Position numbers and translations under genes: made by a program. DNA of 37,635 bases from Gordonia sp. UBA7599 (GTDB taxonomy: Bacteria; Actinomycetota; Actinomycetes; Mycobacteriales; Mycobacteriaceae), in the NCBI GenBank assembly GCA_002477755.1, contig DLKD01000019.1:1-37635 (forward strand). Direction: 5' to 3'. The notes beneath the pieces are model-generated. The model saw nothing but the letters and a program-made list of their open reading frames with translations, was not told the origin of the DNA and did not search any database. This document shows positions 1 to 9,349 of this stretch, piece after piece (positions within the stretch are counted from its first letter, which is position 1; each line of letters starts with the position of its first letter).

Positions 1-1
1 C

Positions 2-55
2 GGCGGTCGCGGGCGCGGCAGCCGAGGCGGTGCCCGCTCGGCGGCCTCGGCCTAA
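2..55 (+). CDS. Possible 3' end of a Gly/Arg-rich protein (partial)
   Basis: One plus-strand frame stays open from the window edge to a TAA at 53-55. It reads GGRGRGSRGGARSAASA, a Gly/Arg-rich tail. Such RGG-like tails are typical of the C-terminus of DEAD-box RNA helicases and some RNA-binding proteins, so this may be the end of one converging on the GT39 gene. Only 17 codons are visible. Low-complexity GC-rich DNA can give such a reading by chance, so this is a weak call. Confidence 0.35.
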   Translation, partial: GGRGRGSRGGARSAASA

Positions 56-63
56 TCCCTGTC

Positions 64-2061
64 TCACCGAGACGTTCTCGTCTGGTCCCGCAGGTCGTAG
101 ACGGTCGTGCCGTCGACGGTCTGTGCCGTGTAGGTGGCCTTCACCCACTCGGTGATCGCCGATGCGCTGCCGGTGCGGCCGGGCTGATGGCCCGATGCCC
201 CGCCACGACCGTTCCAGGCACCACCCGGTCCTGCGGGCGTACCACCCGGCGCTCTACCGGGACCGTGCGACGATCCGCCTGGACCGCGGTCGTCGACGAC
301 GAAGTAGGCGATCTGACCGTCGCGGACATATTGCTTGAACTGTGCGAGCGTGGGCGCGTCGTCGCCACCGTTGAACCCGCCGATCGCCATGATCGGTCGG
401 CGACTGCTCAACTGGAGCGCACCCGACGAGTGGGACCCGACTGTCGCCGCGGCCCATCGGGTATTGGTGGCAGTCAACTTGTCGATCAGTTGATCCGATA
501 CGGCTGTGGCGGCGCCGGGTCGGTGACCGTCACCGCCGCGGGCGCCGTCGTCGACGCGGCTGGGTCCCGACGTCGGCATCGAGCCGCTGCCGTGGGACTG
601 GCTGATCGTCGCCACTGTGTACGCGCCCGTCCCGCCGAGCCCGACGATCAGCGCGAACGCGGCCACCGCAGCCATCCACCGGTCTCGACGACTACCCAGA
701 ACCAGCGCTACGACGGTTAACCCGGCGCCGACGAGCAACACCCACCGCAGCCACGGCAGCCAGTCAGGCGTTCGGGCCAGCAGTACGAAGCTCCACGCCC
801 CGGTTGCCGCGATCATGACTGCCAACACCACCCGGGCCGCCGGTGCGCTCCGTCGTGCCCACAGCATGGTCGTGGCGATGCCGACCAGCGCCGCGATCGC
901 GGGCGCCAGCGCGACGGTGTAATAGGGGTGCATGATCCCCTTCATCGTGCTGAAGACGATGCCGGTCACCAGCAGCCAGGAGCCCCACAGGATCAGTGCT
1001 GCCCGCGTGAGGTCGGTGCGCGCAGCCCTTCTCGTCAGCCAGAGGCACGCGATCAGAGAGAACAAGGCCGCGGGCAACAACCATGAGATCTCAGCGCCCA
1101 TGGAGTCGCCGAACAGCCTCGTCGCACCGGGAGAGCCACCGAAACCGTTGTGGTGGAACCCGCCGCCGTCCCCGCCCGCCGCGAGCGCGCCGGAGCCACC
1201 GTGACCAGTCGTGGCACCGGGTCCGCCCGGCCCACCGCCACCGGTCGTCGGGTTGCCACTGCCGCCGAATATGCGGCCGACGCCGTTGTACCCGAGGGCC
1301 AGTTCCAGCAGGCTGTTGTCGGTCGAACCGCCGATGTAGGGGCGTGCTGCGGCCGGCCAAAGGGCGACCAGCGCGAGGAGCCAACCGCCGGACACGACCA
1401 TCGCGGCGAGCCCGACGAGGCTGATCCGCAATCGGTGCCAGAACGATCCGGGCAGCGCGAGCAGCAGGACAGCCGCCATCCCCGGCACCACAAGTAGCGC
1501 TTGCATGAGCTTGGTGAGGAAGGCGAACCCGACCGCGACCCCGGCCAACACGGTCCAGCGCAGCGGGTTGGCCTCCACGGCGCGCACCACGCAGTACGCC
1601 GCGGCCACCATCAGCAGTACCAGCAGGGCGTCGGGGTTGTTGTACCGGAACATCAACGCCGCCACCGGCGTCAGAGCGAGGGAGGTCGCCGCGATCAGCC
1701 CGGCGCCGGTCCCGCTGCAGCGGCGCACCGCGGCGTAGAGAAGTGCCACGGTCGCGACGCCCATCAGTGCTTGCGGCACCAGCATGCTCCAGGTGTTGAA
1801 ACCGAAGATCCGCCCGGACAGGCCCATGGCCCACAGCGACACCGGCGGCTTGTCGACGGTGATCGCGTTGCCCGCATCGAGGGAGCCGAAGAGCCAGGCC
1901 TTCCAGCTCTGCGTCCCCGCCTGCACGGCTGTCGCGTAGAACTCGTTAGCCCAGCCGAGCGAGCCCAGTCCCCAGAGATAGATCACGGCGGTCACCGCCA
2001 GGATCGCGCCGAGGGCGATGCGGTCCCACCGCAGGTGTGGTCGAGCGATAGCGGCGGTCAT
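64..2061 (-). CDS. GT39 (ArnT/PMT-like) membrane glycosyltransferase
   Basis: This 665-residue polytopic membrane protein probably moves a sugar from a polyprenyl-phosphate donor to an acceptor on the outer face of the membrane. Near the N-terminus, after the first membrane segment (about 15-33), comes an N39-E40-F41-Y42 motif where GT39 enzymes carry an acidic catalytic pair. It is followed by VDKPPVS (69-75), the KPP signature of ArnT-like enzymes. Two glycine-rich low-complexity stretches (about 262-324 and 590-639) lie in likely extracytoplasmic regions. The ATG at 2061 is chosen because it overlaps the stop of the upstream GT2-GtrA gene in ATGA, a sign of translational coupling. The longer open frame reaching 3030 is only a shadow over that gene. 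The partner GT2 enzyme probably makes the lipid-linked sugar donor. The acceptor is unknown. Confidence 0.87.
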   Translation of the reverse strand: MTAAIARPHLRWDRIALGAILAVTAVIYLWGLGSLGWANEFYATAVQAGTQSWKAWLFGSLDAGNAITVDKPPVSLWAMGLSGRIFGFNTWSMLVPQALMGVATVALLYAAVRRCSGTGAGLIAATSLALTPVAALMFRYNNPDALLVLLMVAAAYCVVRAVEANPLRWTVLAGVAVGFAFLTKLMQALLVVPGMAAVLLLALPGSFWHRLRISLVGLAAMVVSGGWLLALVALWPAAARPYIGGSTDNSLLELALGYNGVGRIFGGSGNPTTGGGGPGGPGATTGHGGSGALAAGGDGGGFHHNGFGGSPGATRLFGDSMGAEISWLLPAALFSLIACLWLTRRAARTDLTRAALILWGSWLLVTGIVFSTMKGIMHPYYTVALAPAIAALVGIATTMLWARRSAPAARVVLAVMIAATGAWSFVLLARTPDWLPWLRWVLLVGAGLTVVALVLGSRRDRWMAAVAAFALIVGLGGTGAYTVATISQSHGSGSMPTSGPSRVDDGARGGDGHRPGAATAVSDQLIDKLTATNTRWAAATVGSHSSGALQLSSRRPIMAIGGFNGGDDAPTLAQFKQYVRDGQIAYFVVDDRGPGGSSHGPGRAPGGTPAGPGGAWNGRGGASGHQPGRTGSASAITEWVKATYTAQTVDGTTVYDLRDQTRTSR

Positions 2062-3365
2062 TGCGAATCTCCTTGGGTCGAGACAGAGGTGACGGGTTCG
2101 GCGCCGGCGGTGTGGCGCGATCGGAACACCCACCCGCGCAGCAGGACGAAGCGCACGACGGTGGCCGCCAGGTTGGCCAGGACCAGCACTGCCACTTCGA
2201 CTGCACGGGGTGGGTCGGTGGCCAGGTGCAGCAGCGCCAGGGCGCCACTGGTCAGCGCCAACCCGATGCCGAATACGACGATGCCCTGCGCCTGGTGGCG
2301 GGCAACGCCGTCCCGGCCGCGCACCCCGAAGGTGAACCGGCGGTTGGCGGCCGTATTGGCGACGGCGGTGACCAGCAGTGCGGTGAAGTTCGCCACCTGC
2401 GGACCCCACGCGTCGCGCAATACGAGGAACAAGGCCAGGAAGGCGACGGTGCTGAGCACGCCGACCGTCGCGAAGTACACGACCTGGCGCAACAGCGACG
2501 GTGGCGGGGGCGGATCGGGTTGCGGCTGGAACTGGGCGGTCAGAGAGCGGATCGGGATGGCGCCGGTGGCGAATCCCCGGACCAGGCGGGCCACCCCCAA
2601 CAGATCGGCGACCGCCGTTGCGACGATGTCGACGCTGCTGTCGGGGTCGTCGATCCAGTCGACCGGCACCTCGTGGATGCGCAGACCGCAGCGGTGGGCC
2701 AGGACTAGCAGTTCGGTGTCGAAGAACCAGCCCGTGTCGGCGACGTGCGGCAACAGCATCGCCGCGGCGTCGGCGCGGATCGCCTTGAACCCGCACTGGG
2801 CGTCGGAGAAGCGCGCGGACAGGGTGGAGCGCAGGATCAGGTTGTAGCAGCGGGAGATGATCTCGCGCTTCGGCCCCCGCACGACCCGGGCGCTGCGCGA
2901 GAGCCTCGTGCCGATCGCGATGTCGGAGTGCCCGGACACCAGCGGCGCGATCAACGGCAGTACGGCGGCCAGATCGGTCGACAGGTCGACGTCCATGTAG
3001 GCCAGCACCGGTGCGTCCGACGACGACCATGCGTGGTGCAGCGCCGCGCCCCGACCCTTGAATTCAAGCCGCTGATAGCGGACCTCGGGTATTTCGCGCG
3101 CCAGCGCCGCGGCGATCGCCGGGGTGCGGTCGGTGCTGGCGTTGTCGGCGACGGTGATCGCGAACGTGAACGGGATCTGGTCAAGCAGGTAGCCGTGCAA
3201 CCGTCGGATCGAGTCCGACAACGCGGCCTGCTCGTTGAAGACCGGTACCACGACGTCCAGCACGGGAACGCCCGCGTCGGCCGCGGCAGCCACCACGTGG
3301 GGACGGGTCCGCGGTCGCGCGTAGTCCTGTGCTGCGGTGCGCTGTACCGGTTCGATGAGTGTCAT
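2058..3365 (-). CDS. GT2 glycosyltransferase fused to GtrA-like membrane domain
   Basis: This 435-residue fusion has an N-terminal GT2 domain of the dolichyl-phosphate-mannose/glucose synthase type. Visible motifs are VVVPVFNEQ (38-46), DNASTDRT (74-81) and the metal/nucleotide-binding MDVD (124-127). The C-terminal part, from about residue 290, is a four-helix GtrA-like domain; GtrA proteins are thought to flip or position polyprenyl-linked sugars. Such proteins load a sugar from a nucleotide donor onto polyprenyl phosphate for GT39 or GT-C enzymes. The gene overlaps the GT39 gene by 4 bp, so the two probably form donor synthesis and transfer steps of one pathway. The sugar cannot be told from sequence. 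The start ATG at 3365 gives a normal length and leaves 75 bp to irtB. Confidence 0.9.
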   Translation of the reverse strand: MTLIEPVQRTAAQDYARPRTRPHVVAAAADAGVPVLDVVVPVFNEQAALSDSIRRLHGYLLDQIPFTFAITVADNASTDRTPAIAAALAREIPEVRYQRLEFKGRGAALHHAWSSSDAPVLAYMDVDLSTDLAAVLPLIAPLVSGHSDIAIGTRLSRSARVVRGPKREIISRCYNLILRSTLSARFSDAQCGFKAIRADAAAMLLPHVADTGWFFDTELLVLAHRCGLRIHEVPVDWIDDPDSSVDIVATAVADLLGVARLVRGFATGAIPIRSLTAQFQPQPDPPPPPSLLRQVVYFATVGVLSTVAFLALFLVLRDAWGPQVANFTALLVTAVANTAANRRFTFGVRGRDGVARHQAQGIVVFGIGLALTSGALALLHLATDPPRAVEVAVLVLANLAATVVRFVLLRGWVFRSRHTAGAEPVTSVSTQGDSQ

Positions 3366-3440
3366 GGACTCATCGTCGGCACCCGAGATTGGTCTCCGAT
3401 TGGCCGCCGCTATGCGTCGGCTATGACCTATTCGACGGAA

Positions 3441-5177
3441 CTACTCGACGGTGGTCAGCTTCCAGCCGGCGCTGGCGCTCTGGTGCTCCCAGAACTCTGC
3501 GAAGCGCCCGCCCTGCTCGAGTAGTTCAGCGGGCGCACCCGCCTCGACGATGTGGCCGGCATCGATCACGACGACCTGGTCGGCGTGGCGGATGCCCGCC
3601 TGCCGGTGGGCGATGATGACGCGTGTGCGCGGCCGGTCCTCGGCGGAGAGAGCGTCGACGACTGCCCGTTCGTTCTCGTTGTCCAACGCGCTGGTCGCCT
3701 CATCGATGAGGAGCACGGGGGCCGGTTTGAGCAGGGCGCGGGCGATGCTGACTCGCTGACGCTCACCGCCCGACAGCACGGAACCGCCTTCGCCGACCTG
3801 AGACGAGAACCCGTCGGGCAGGCGCTGAGTGATCTCGTCGACGCGGGCCAGCGCACTGGCCGATTCGAACTGCTCGGCGCTCGCCGTCGGGTCGCCGGCG
3901 CGAATGTTCTCCTCGATCGTTCCGCCGGCCAGATACGGCTGTTGGAATACGACGCTGGTCAAGGCGCGGCGCGCGGCCAGGTCCAGGGTCGCGGCGTCGA
4001 CCCCGTCGAACAGGATTTGGCCGCTGTCGGGTTCGTAGAGTCCGGCGATCAAACCGAGGATGGTCGACTTGCCCGATCCCGACGCCCCGATGACCGCCGT
4101 CGCGGTGCCCGGCTCCAGGGTCAGGTTGAAGTCCTGTAGGACCGGAGGTTCGTCGCCGTACGCGAAGGTCACGTTCTTGAGCTCGATGCGCGGCGCGCCG
4201 GTCGGAGCCTCGTGCACCGGCCCGTCCGTGACGGTCGGGGCGGCGATCACCGTCGCGATGTGGCGCAGCGTCAACTGAGTGTGCTCGAGCCCGACGGAGA
4301 GGTCGCCGAGGATCGTGAACGGCTCCAGGTAGCGGACGGCGACGACGAGGAGCGCGACCGCCTCGGGGGCCTGCAACTGCCCGCAGTGCCACAACCAGGC
4401 GGCGGTCCCGGCTAGGGCGAACAGCGCCAACTGGCTGACCAGGGTGAACAGGATCTGTCCGGGGACCTGCATGAAGACCATCCGCATCGACGCGCCGTGC
4501 TGACGGTCGAGTGCCGCACCGACGTGGCTGCGCTCGGGTTCGACGCGCCGGGACACGCGCAGGGCGGCCTGGGTGCGGGCAAACTCGACGATGCGCTCGG
4601 TGAGTGCGGCATTGGAGTCGTCGAACTCGCGGTCGGTGCGCCGGATAATCGCTCCACTGGCCCACATCGCCCCGAGGACCAGGGGGACGCCGATCAGCGC
4701 GACGACGGCCAGTTGCCAGGCGACGCCGAACAGTGCGATCCCGATCGCCAGTGGCAGGAGTACGGCCGCCAGCATCGGCACCATCAGGTAGATGATCACG
4801 CCGATCAGGTCAGACCCGGTCGACGAGACCGCCTGTCGGGCAATGGTTTTGTTGTCCGGTGTGAACCAGGTCAGGCGAGTGCGGGACAGTTGCTCGGAGA
4901 CCGAGTGCTGTCCGAAGTTGAGCATTCCGAAACCGAGCCGGTACCCGACCTGGTTGGTCGACCAGTCGGCGGCCCAGCCGACAAGAGTGGCGACGGTGAT
5001 CGCGCCCAACCACCACAGCGCGCGATCGTCGTCGCGGTTCACGAGAGCGGTCACCAGAGGGATGAGGATCACCGCCGACGCTGCGCGGGCGATCACGGAT
5101 AGCACGGCCAGAACGGTGAAGAGGGCGACGTCGCCGCGGCTTCCCGGCGGGAGGAGACGAAGGACGGTCGTGATCAT
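3441..5177 (-). CDS. irtB: IrtB-type siderophore ABC importer, permease/ATPase
   Basis: A 578-residue half transporter of the exporter fold, with an N-terminal six-helix membrane domain (about 15-300) and a C-terminal ATPase. Walker [10 protein letters not shown] is at 364-372, signature LSGGE at 468-472, Walker B VLLIDEA at 488-494 and the switch His at 524. In mycobacteria IrtA and IrtB form a heterodimer that, despite its exporter fold, imports iron-loaded mycobactin or carboxymycobactin. The ATG at 5177 overlaps the irtA stop by 4 bp, which sets the start; the longer open frame to 6920 is a shadow over irtA. It is presumably iron-regulated with irtA. The siderophore is not predictable here, since no biosynthesis gene lies in the window. 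Confidence 0.92.
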   Translation of the reverse strand: MITTVLRLLPPGSRGDVALFTVLAVLSVIARAASAVILIPLVTALVNRDDDRALWWLGAITVATLVGWAADWSTNQVGYRLGFGMLNFGQHSVSEQLSRTRLTWFTPDNKTIARQAVSSTGSDLIGVIIYLMVPMLAAVLLPLAIGIALFGVAWQLAVVALIGVPLVLGAMWASGAIIRRTDREFDDSNAALTERIVEFARTQAALRVSRRVEPERSHVGAALDRQHGASMRMVFMQVPGQILFTLVSQLALFALAGTAAWLWHCGQLQAPEAVALLVVAVRYLEPFTILGDLSVGLEHTQLTLRHIATVIAAPTVTDGPVHEAPTGAPRIELKNVTFAYGDEPPVLQDFNLTLEPGTATAVIGASGSGKSTILGLIAGLYEPDSGQILFDGVDAATLDLAARRALTSVVFQQPYLAGGTIEENIRAGDPTASAEQFESASALARVDEITQRLPDGFSSQVGEGGSVLSGGERQRVSIARALLKPAPVLLIDEATSALDNENERAVVDALSAEDRPRTRVIIAHRQAGIRHADQVVVIDAGHIVEAGAPAELLEQGGRFAEFWEHQSASAGWKLTTVE

Positions 5178-7756
5178 CGGTGTGCTCCTGCCGTCTGGAC
5201 GGGTTCGTCGGTGCCGGTGTGTGCGGAATCCCACAGCGCGCGGTACCGCCCGCCGGCGGCCAGCAGTTCGGCGTGTGTGCCGGTCTCGACGATCTGGCCG
5301 CCGTCGACGACGACGATGGCGTCGACGTCGGTGACGGTGTGCAGTCGGTGGGCGATGACCAGTACCGTTCGGCCGGCCGCGAGGCGGCTCAGCGACTGTT
5401 GCACGAGGTACTCCGACTCGGGGTCGGCGAATGCGGTCGCCTCGTCGAGCACCAGGATCGGGGCATCGGCGAGGATCGCCCGGGCGATGGTGAGTCGCTG
5501 CAGTTCGCCGCCCGAGAGCGCGGCATCGGGGCCCAGCGGTGTGTCGTAACCCCGGGGCATCTGCTCGATCCGCTCGGCGATGTTGGCCACGCGGGCGGCT
5601 TCGATGATCTGCTCCCGCGTCGCCCCCGGCACTGCGAGCGCGATGTTCTCCGCGACGGTCCCGTTGACCAATTGGGACTGCTGGAGCACGAAGCCCAGGT
5701 GCTGGTACAACTCGTCGGTCGGCATCGACCGCAGGTCGGCGCCACCGATACTGATCGAGCCGGAGTCGACGTCGTAGAAGCGGGCGAGTAGCGAGGCCAG
5801 CGTGGACTTGCCCGAACCCGACGGCCCGACCAGCGCGGTGACGGTGCCCGGCCGCAGGTGCAAGGAGACATCGCGCACCACCGGGTTGTCGAGGCGGTAG
5901 CCGAAGGTGACGTTGCGGAACTCGACGTCGGGCACCGGCCCCGGATGCTGCGGGTCCGGTGCGACGACCAGCTCCGGCTCTTCGAGCACGTCCTGGATGT
6001 CGCGCGCGGCGATGGTGCCGGTGCGGATGCCACCGATTCCGTAGCCGATGCCGAGCAGGCGCGCGCCGAAGGTCGTGCCGAGGAACAGGAAGGGCAGCAA
6101 GTCGATGGCGTTGATGCGGTCGGTGACCACGAACCACGTGCCCACCGCCACGATCAGCCACAGGAAGGTGGTGGGCCGGGTGACCAGGTCCATCAGCGTC
6201 TTCGCCTTGATGAACGGGCCCTGCCAGCCCTTGAGGAACTCGATGTAGTCCTCGAGGGTGCGGCGGAAGCGAGACGCCATGGTCCCGCCGAAGGTGCGGA
6301 TGACCGGCTGCGCGTCGAGGTAGGTGGCCGCCTCGCCGTTCAGGTGATCGGCCCACGACTGTGCTTGTGGGATCTTCGACCCGGACTGGGCCATCATCCG
6401 CCACATCGTGACGATGTAGAACACCACCGGGATGAAGAGGAACAGGGCGATGCGCCAGTCGCAGATGAACAAGTAGACCAGGACGGCGACCGGTGCGACG
6501 ACCGCCGCGACGGCGTCCATGACCGCGTGGGTAACCAGGTAGTGCAGCGACGCGGTGTTGTCGGCGATGAGAGTCTTGACGTTGCCCGAACTGCGCCCGG
6601 TGAACCACCCCAACGGAAGTCGCGCCAGTTTGGCGAGCAGCTCCCGGCGCAGGTTGCGGGAGAACCGCGCGTCGACGGTGTGCAGCCACACGGTGAGCGC
6701 GGATTGCAGGAGCAGGCCCGCGCCCAGCAGGATCAGCGCCCAGATCCCGACGGACCACAGTCGCTCGGTGGGCTCGTTGGTGAGAATCCGCCGGCCCAGC
6801 CCGACCAGCAGGACGTATGGGGCCAGCTGCAGCAGTGTGACCATGGCCTGCAGCAGGCCGGCGACGATCAGCGTGCCCTTCAGCGGCGCCAGCAGCCGTC
6901 CGGCGCCCGCGGCGCGCCACTTTCCCTGTACCGCGGGGTCGGCGGCGGAGGCCGTGACCTCGGGTTCGACTGTCTCGACGGCGGGTGCCGCGGTTGTCAG
7001 CTCGCCCTCAGCCTGCGGGTCGCGTTCCTTGCCCATCGCCTTGCCCTGCGCCCAGTAGCCGTGGGTGTAGGTCTCGGCTTTCGGGAAGCCGAACTCCTTG
7101 GTGCGTTTGCGGACCTCCTTGAGCGTGCCGGTCTCCGGCCCGGCCCACATGTACCAGTCGGACCAGTCGCGGTTCTCCAAGGCGGCGGCCAGGGTCGTCG
7201 TATCGCCGCGCTGCACCCAGTGCACGCGCAGGCGCGGGTGAGCGGTCATCGGGAGGGCGCGGTCGTGCGGGTCGTGCTGCTCGAAGTACAGCTCGATCGG
7301 GATGTCGTCGGGGATCGTCGCGATGACGGTGTTCATGGCCGGTAGTGACGCCGAGTCGCCGACCAGCAGATAGCCCGACGGCGGGTTCTCCGGCGGCACC
7401 TCGAACGGCATGGCGCTCATCCACATCACCGACAGTGTGTCGCCGGGACGGGCGTCGACGGCCCACTGCGATGCTGGGCCCGCCGGTTCGTGCAGCACGA
7501 AATCCATCGTGAAGTCGCCGGTCTCGGTGTCGGCCGAGGAGAAGGTGTAGGCGCGCTGGAACTCCTTGCCCTTCCCGTCGGGGAACCACCCGCGGACGAA
7601 TGCGGTCGGGAAATCGTCCGCCTCGTCGAACAACGTGTCGGAGTGGAACGAGATCCGCTTGCAGTGCGGGGTGAGGTCGGCGATGCCGGTGACGGTGACG
7701 ACATGGTCGCGCGCGCCGAATGCGCGCATCATCGCGCCGTTGAATCCACGGGACAT
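5174..7756 (-). CDS. irtA: IrtA-type siderophore importer with flavin reductase domain
   Basis: This 860-residue protein joins a siderophore-interacting (ferric-reductase-like) domain to an ABC half transporter, the architecture and length of mycobacterial IrtA. The N-terminal domain (about 15-240) shows the flavin-binding R68-x-Y70-T71 motif and GDSASLPA (133-140) in the nucleotide-binding half. A linker (about 241-285) leads to the membrane domain (about 290-600) and the ATPase. Walker A starts at G644, LSGGE is at 747-751, Walker B ILVLDE at 767-772 and the switch His at 803. In the known family the reductase domain faces the cytosol and reduces Fe(III) in the imported siderophore to release iron. 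An iron-box-like palindrome lies 18-36 bp upstream of the start. Confidence 0.95.
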   Translation of the reverse strand: MSRGFNGAMMRAFGARDHVVTVTGIADLTPHCKRISFHSDTLFDEADDFPTAFVRGWFPDGKGKEFQRAYTFSSADTETGDFTMDFVLHEPAGPASQWAVDARPGDTLSVMWMSAMPFEVPPENPPSGYLLVGDSASLPAMNTVIATIPDDIPIELYFEQHDPHDRALPMTAHPRLRVHWVQRGDTTTLAAALENRDWSDWYMWAGPETGTLKEVRKRTKEFGFPKAETYTHGYWAQGKAMGKERDPQAEGELTTAAPAVETVEPEVTASAADPAVQGKWRAAGAGRLLAPLKGTLIVAGLLQAMVTLLQLAPYVLLVGLGRRILTNEPTERLWSVGIWALILLGAGLLLQSALTVWLHTVDARFSRNLRRELLAKLARLPLGWFTGRSSGNVKTLIADNTASLHYLVTHAVMDAVAAVVAPVAVLVYLFICDWRIALFLFIPVVFYIVTMWRMMAQSGSKIPQAQSWADHLNGEAATYLDAQPVIRTFGGTMASRFRRTLEDYIEFLKGWQGPFIKAKTLMDLVTRPTTFLWLIVAVGTWFVVTDRINAIDLLPFLFLGTTFGARLLGIGYGIGGIRTGTIAARDIQDVLEEPELVVAPDPQHPGPVPDVEFRNVTFGYRLDNPVVRDVSLHLRPGTVTALVGPSGSGKSTLASLLARFYDVDSGSISIGGADLRSMPTDELYQHLGFVLQQSQLVNGTVAENIALAVPGATREQIIEAARVANIAERIEQMPRGYDTPLGPDAALSGGELQRLTIARAILADAPILVLDEATAFADPESEYLVQQSLSRLAAGRTVLVIAHRLHTVTDVDAIVVVDGGQIVETGTHAELLAAGGRYRALWDSAHTGTDEPVQTAGAHR

Positions 7757-7773
7757 GGGAAATCCTTCGCAAC

Positions 7774-7792
7774 TGAGGTAAGCGCAACCTTA
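7774..7792 (-). promoter_or_regulatory. IdeR/DtxR-type iron box upstream of irtA
   Basis: Read on the minus strand the 19-mer is TAAGGTTGCGCTTACCTCA. It matches 14 of 19 positions of the IdeR/DtxR consensus (TTAGGTTAGGCTAACCTAA, from memory), with both AGGT and ACCT half-sites intact. It sits within a longer imperfect palindrome (7770-7796) with perfect CAACT/AGTTG ends. Its position just upstream of the irtA start fits iron-dependent repression of irtAB. The divergent esterase starts 88 bp away and could also be affected. Confidence 0.75.
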
Positions 7793-7880
7793 GTTGCCCG
7801 GCGGAACCTCCCGCCACACAGCCTGGTGGCGCCACAAGAAACCGCCCGGCCGACCATCGCGCGTCGGTAGGTTGGGTGCC

Positions 7881-9311
7881 ATGGCCGACACCGCAGAATC
7901 CACTGCCCATCCGATCGTCACCGTCGCCTCCGGAGCGGTGCGCGGCACCGTCACCGACGGGGTGGCCGCATTCCTGGGGATACCGTTCGCGGCCCCGCCG
8001 ACCGGCGCGGCAGCCTTCGCCGCGCCCGGCCCGGTCCAGGCGTGGGACGGTGTCCGCGACGCGACCGCCTACGGCCCGACGGCACCGCAGGTCGGCTACC
8101 CGGCCCCGATCGCCGCGCTGCTGGACAACGCCATCGAGTTCGGCGAGGACTACCTCAACGTCAACGTGTGGACGCCGGACCCGTCGGCATCGGGGCTGCC
8201 GGTGATGGTCTGGATCCACGGCGGTGCCTTCGGCCGAGGGTCCAACCGGTTGTCGATCTACAACGGCGACGCCTTCGCCCGCGACGGCGTCGTGCTCGTC
8301 GGAGTGAACTACCGACTCGGGGTGCCCGGATTCGCGTCGGTGGAAGGCGCACCGGAGAACCGTGGGTTTCTCGATCAGATCGCGGCGCTCGAGTGGGTGC
8401 GCGACAACATCGCCGCGTTCGGTGGTGACCCGTCGCAGGTCACCATCTTCGGCGAGTCGGCCGGCGCGATGAGTGTGGCGTCTCTGTTGTCGTCACCGCT
8501 CGCGCAGGGCCTGTTCGGACGCGCGATCATGCAGAGCGGAAACGGATCGGCCGCCGTCGCCGTCGAGGATGCCCGCAAGGTGACCGCCCGGGTCGCCGGA
8601 CTGCTCGGCGTCACCCCCGACGTGGCCGGGCTCGGCTCGGTGGACGGGGCCGCGCTGCTCAAGGCGCAGACCGACATGGCGATGGAGATGATGCTCAACC
8701 CCGACCCGGAGATCTTCGGTGCGACCGTCGTCGCCACCGGCATGGGGATCATGTCGACGATCCCCGTCGTCGACGGTGATGTCTTGCCCAACCTTCCCGT
8801 CGCGTCCATCGCCGCCGGGGCTGGTGCGGGCGTCCCCCTGATCACCGGGTGGAACGCCGACGAGTTCCGCTTCTTCCTGGTCCCCACCGGCGTGGCCGGC
8901 AACGCGACGCCCGAGTTCGCGCGCGGGATGCTGCGCAGCAACCCGCAGGCGGTGCGGGTGTTCGACGACCACCTCGCGGAGGGCGCCACCGCCGGCGACG
9001 CGCTGTGCATGACGCTCACCGAGGTCGCCTTCCGCGCCGGTTCGCTGCAATTGGCGCAACTGCGGCCCGACGAGCAGACCTACCTCTACGAGTTCGGAGT
9101 CCCCAACGAGCCTGCGAACATCGGCGCCGGACACGCAGTGGAGATCCCCTACGTCTTCGACCACCTCGCCGACGCGGAGCGACTTACCGGTCCCGACGCG
9201 CCGCAGGCCGTGGCCGACGCCATGCACGGTGCCTGGGTGGCCTTCGCGAAGACCGGCGATCCGGGCTGGGCGCCGTACCTGTCGCAGGACACGGTTCAGC
9301 GCTTCGACTGA
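7881..9311 (+). CDS. Type B carboxylesterase/lipase family protein
   Basis: A 476-residue alpha/beta hydrolase of the type B carboxylesterase (para-nitrobenzyl esterase) family, somewhat shorter than the usual 500 or so. The oxyanion-hole motif VWIHGGAF is followed by the nucleophile elbow FGESAGAMS. The acid/His partners should lie in the C-terminal third; GAGHAVEIPYVFD carries the likely catalytic His. No signal peptide is visible, so it is probably cytosolic. The ATG at 7881 is preferred over an upstream in-frame TTG at 7794, because the family starts a few residues before IVTVASGAVRG and the TTG extension would run into the iron box. The physiological ester is unknown. Confidence 0.9.
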   Translation: MADTAESTAHPIVTVASGAVRGTVTDGVAAFLGIPFAAPPTGAAAFAAPGPVQAWDGVRDATAYGPTAPQVGYPAPIAALLDNAIEFGEDYLNVNVWTPDPSASGLPVMVWIHGGAFGRGSNRLSIYNGDAFARDGVVLVGVNYRLGVPGFASVEGAPENRGFLDQIAALEWVRDNIAAFGGDPSQVTIFGESAGAMSVASLLSSPLAQGLFGRAIMQSGNGSAAVAVEDARKVTARVAGLLGVTPDVAGLGSVDGAALLKAQTDMAMEMMLNPDPEIFGATVVATGMGIMSTIPVVDGDVLPNLPVASIAAGAGAGVPLITGWNADEFRFFLVPTGVAGNATPEFARGMLRSNPQAVRVFDDHLAEGATAGDALCMTLTEVAFRAGSLQLAQLRPDEQTYLYEFGVPNEPANIGAGHAVEIPYVFDHLADAERLTGPDAPQAVADAMHGAWVAFAKTGDPGWAPYLSQDTVQRFD

Positions 9312-9349
9312 GCCCGTCCTCCAGACACCGGACGCGGCACAATACGCCC

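Noticed and set aside
21-51. Hairpin GCCGAGGC...GCCTCGGC as a terminator
   Set aside because: The arms are only 8 bp with a 15-base loop and no U-tract. Part of it reads as the Gly/Arg-rich tail, so it may be chance in GC-rich DNA.
2062-3030. N-terminal extension of the GT39 frame
   Set aside because: The extension is Arg/Gly/Pro-rich shadow sequence antisense in frame to nothing conserved and lies wholly over the GT2-GtrA gene. The ATG at 2061 gives coupling and the expected first membrane helix.
5178-6920. N-terminal extension of the irtB frame
   Set aside because: It overlaps the ABC part of irtA on the same strand and has no domain features. The ATG at 5177 fits the family.
5858-7345. 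495-codon open frame opposite irtA
   Set aside because: It is an antisense shadow of strongly conserved SID/ABC coding sequence.
7794-7880. Upstream TTG start for the esterase
   Set aside because: It would add 29 unconserved residues and begin inside the irtA iron-box palindrome.
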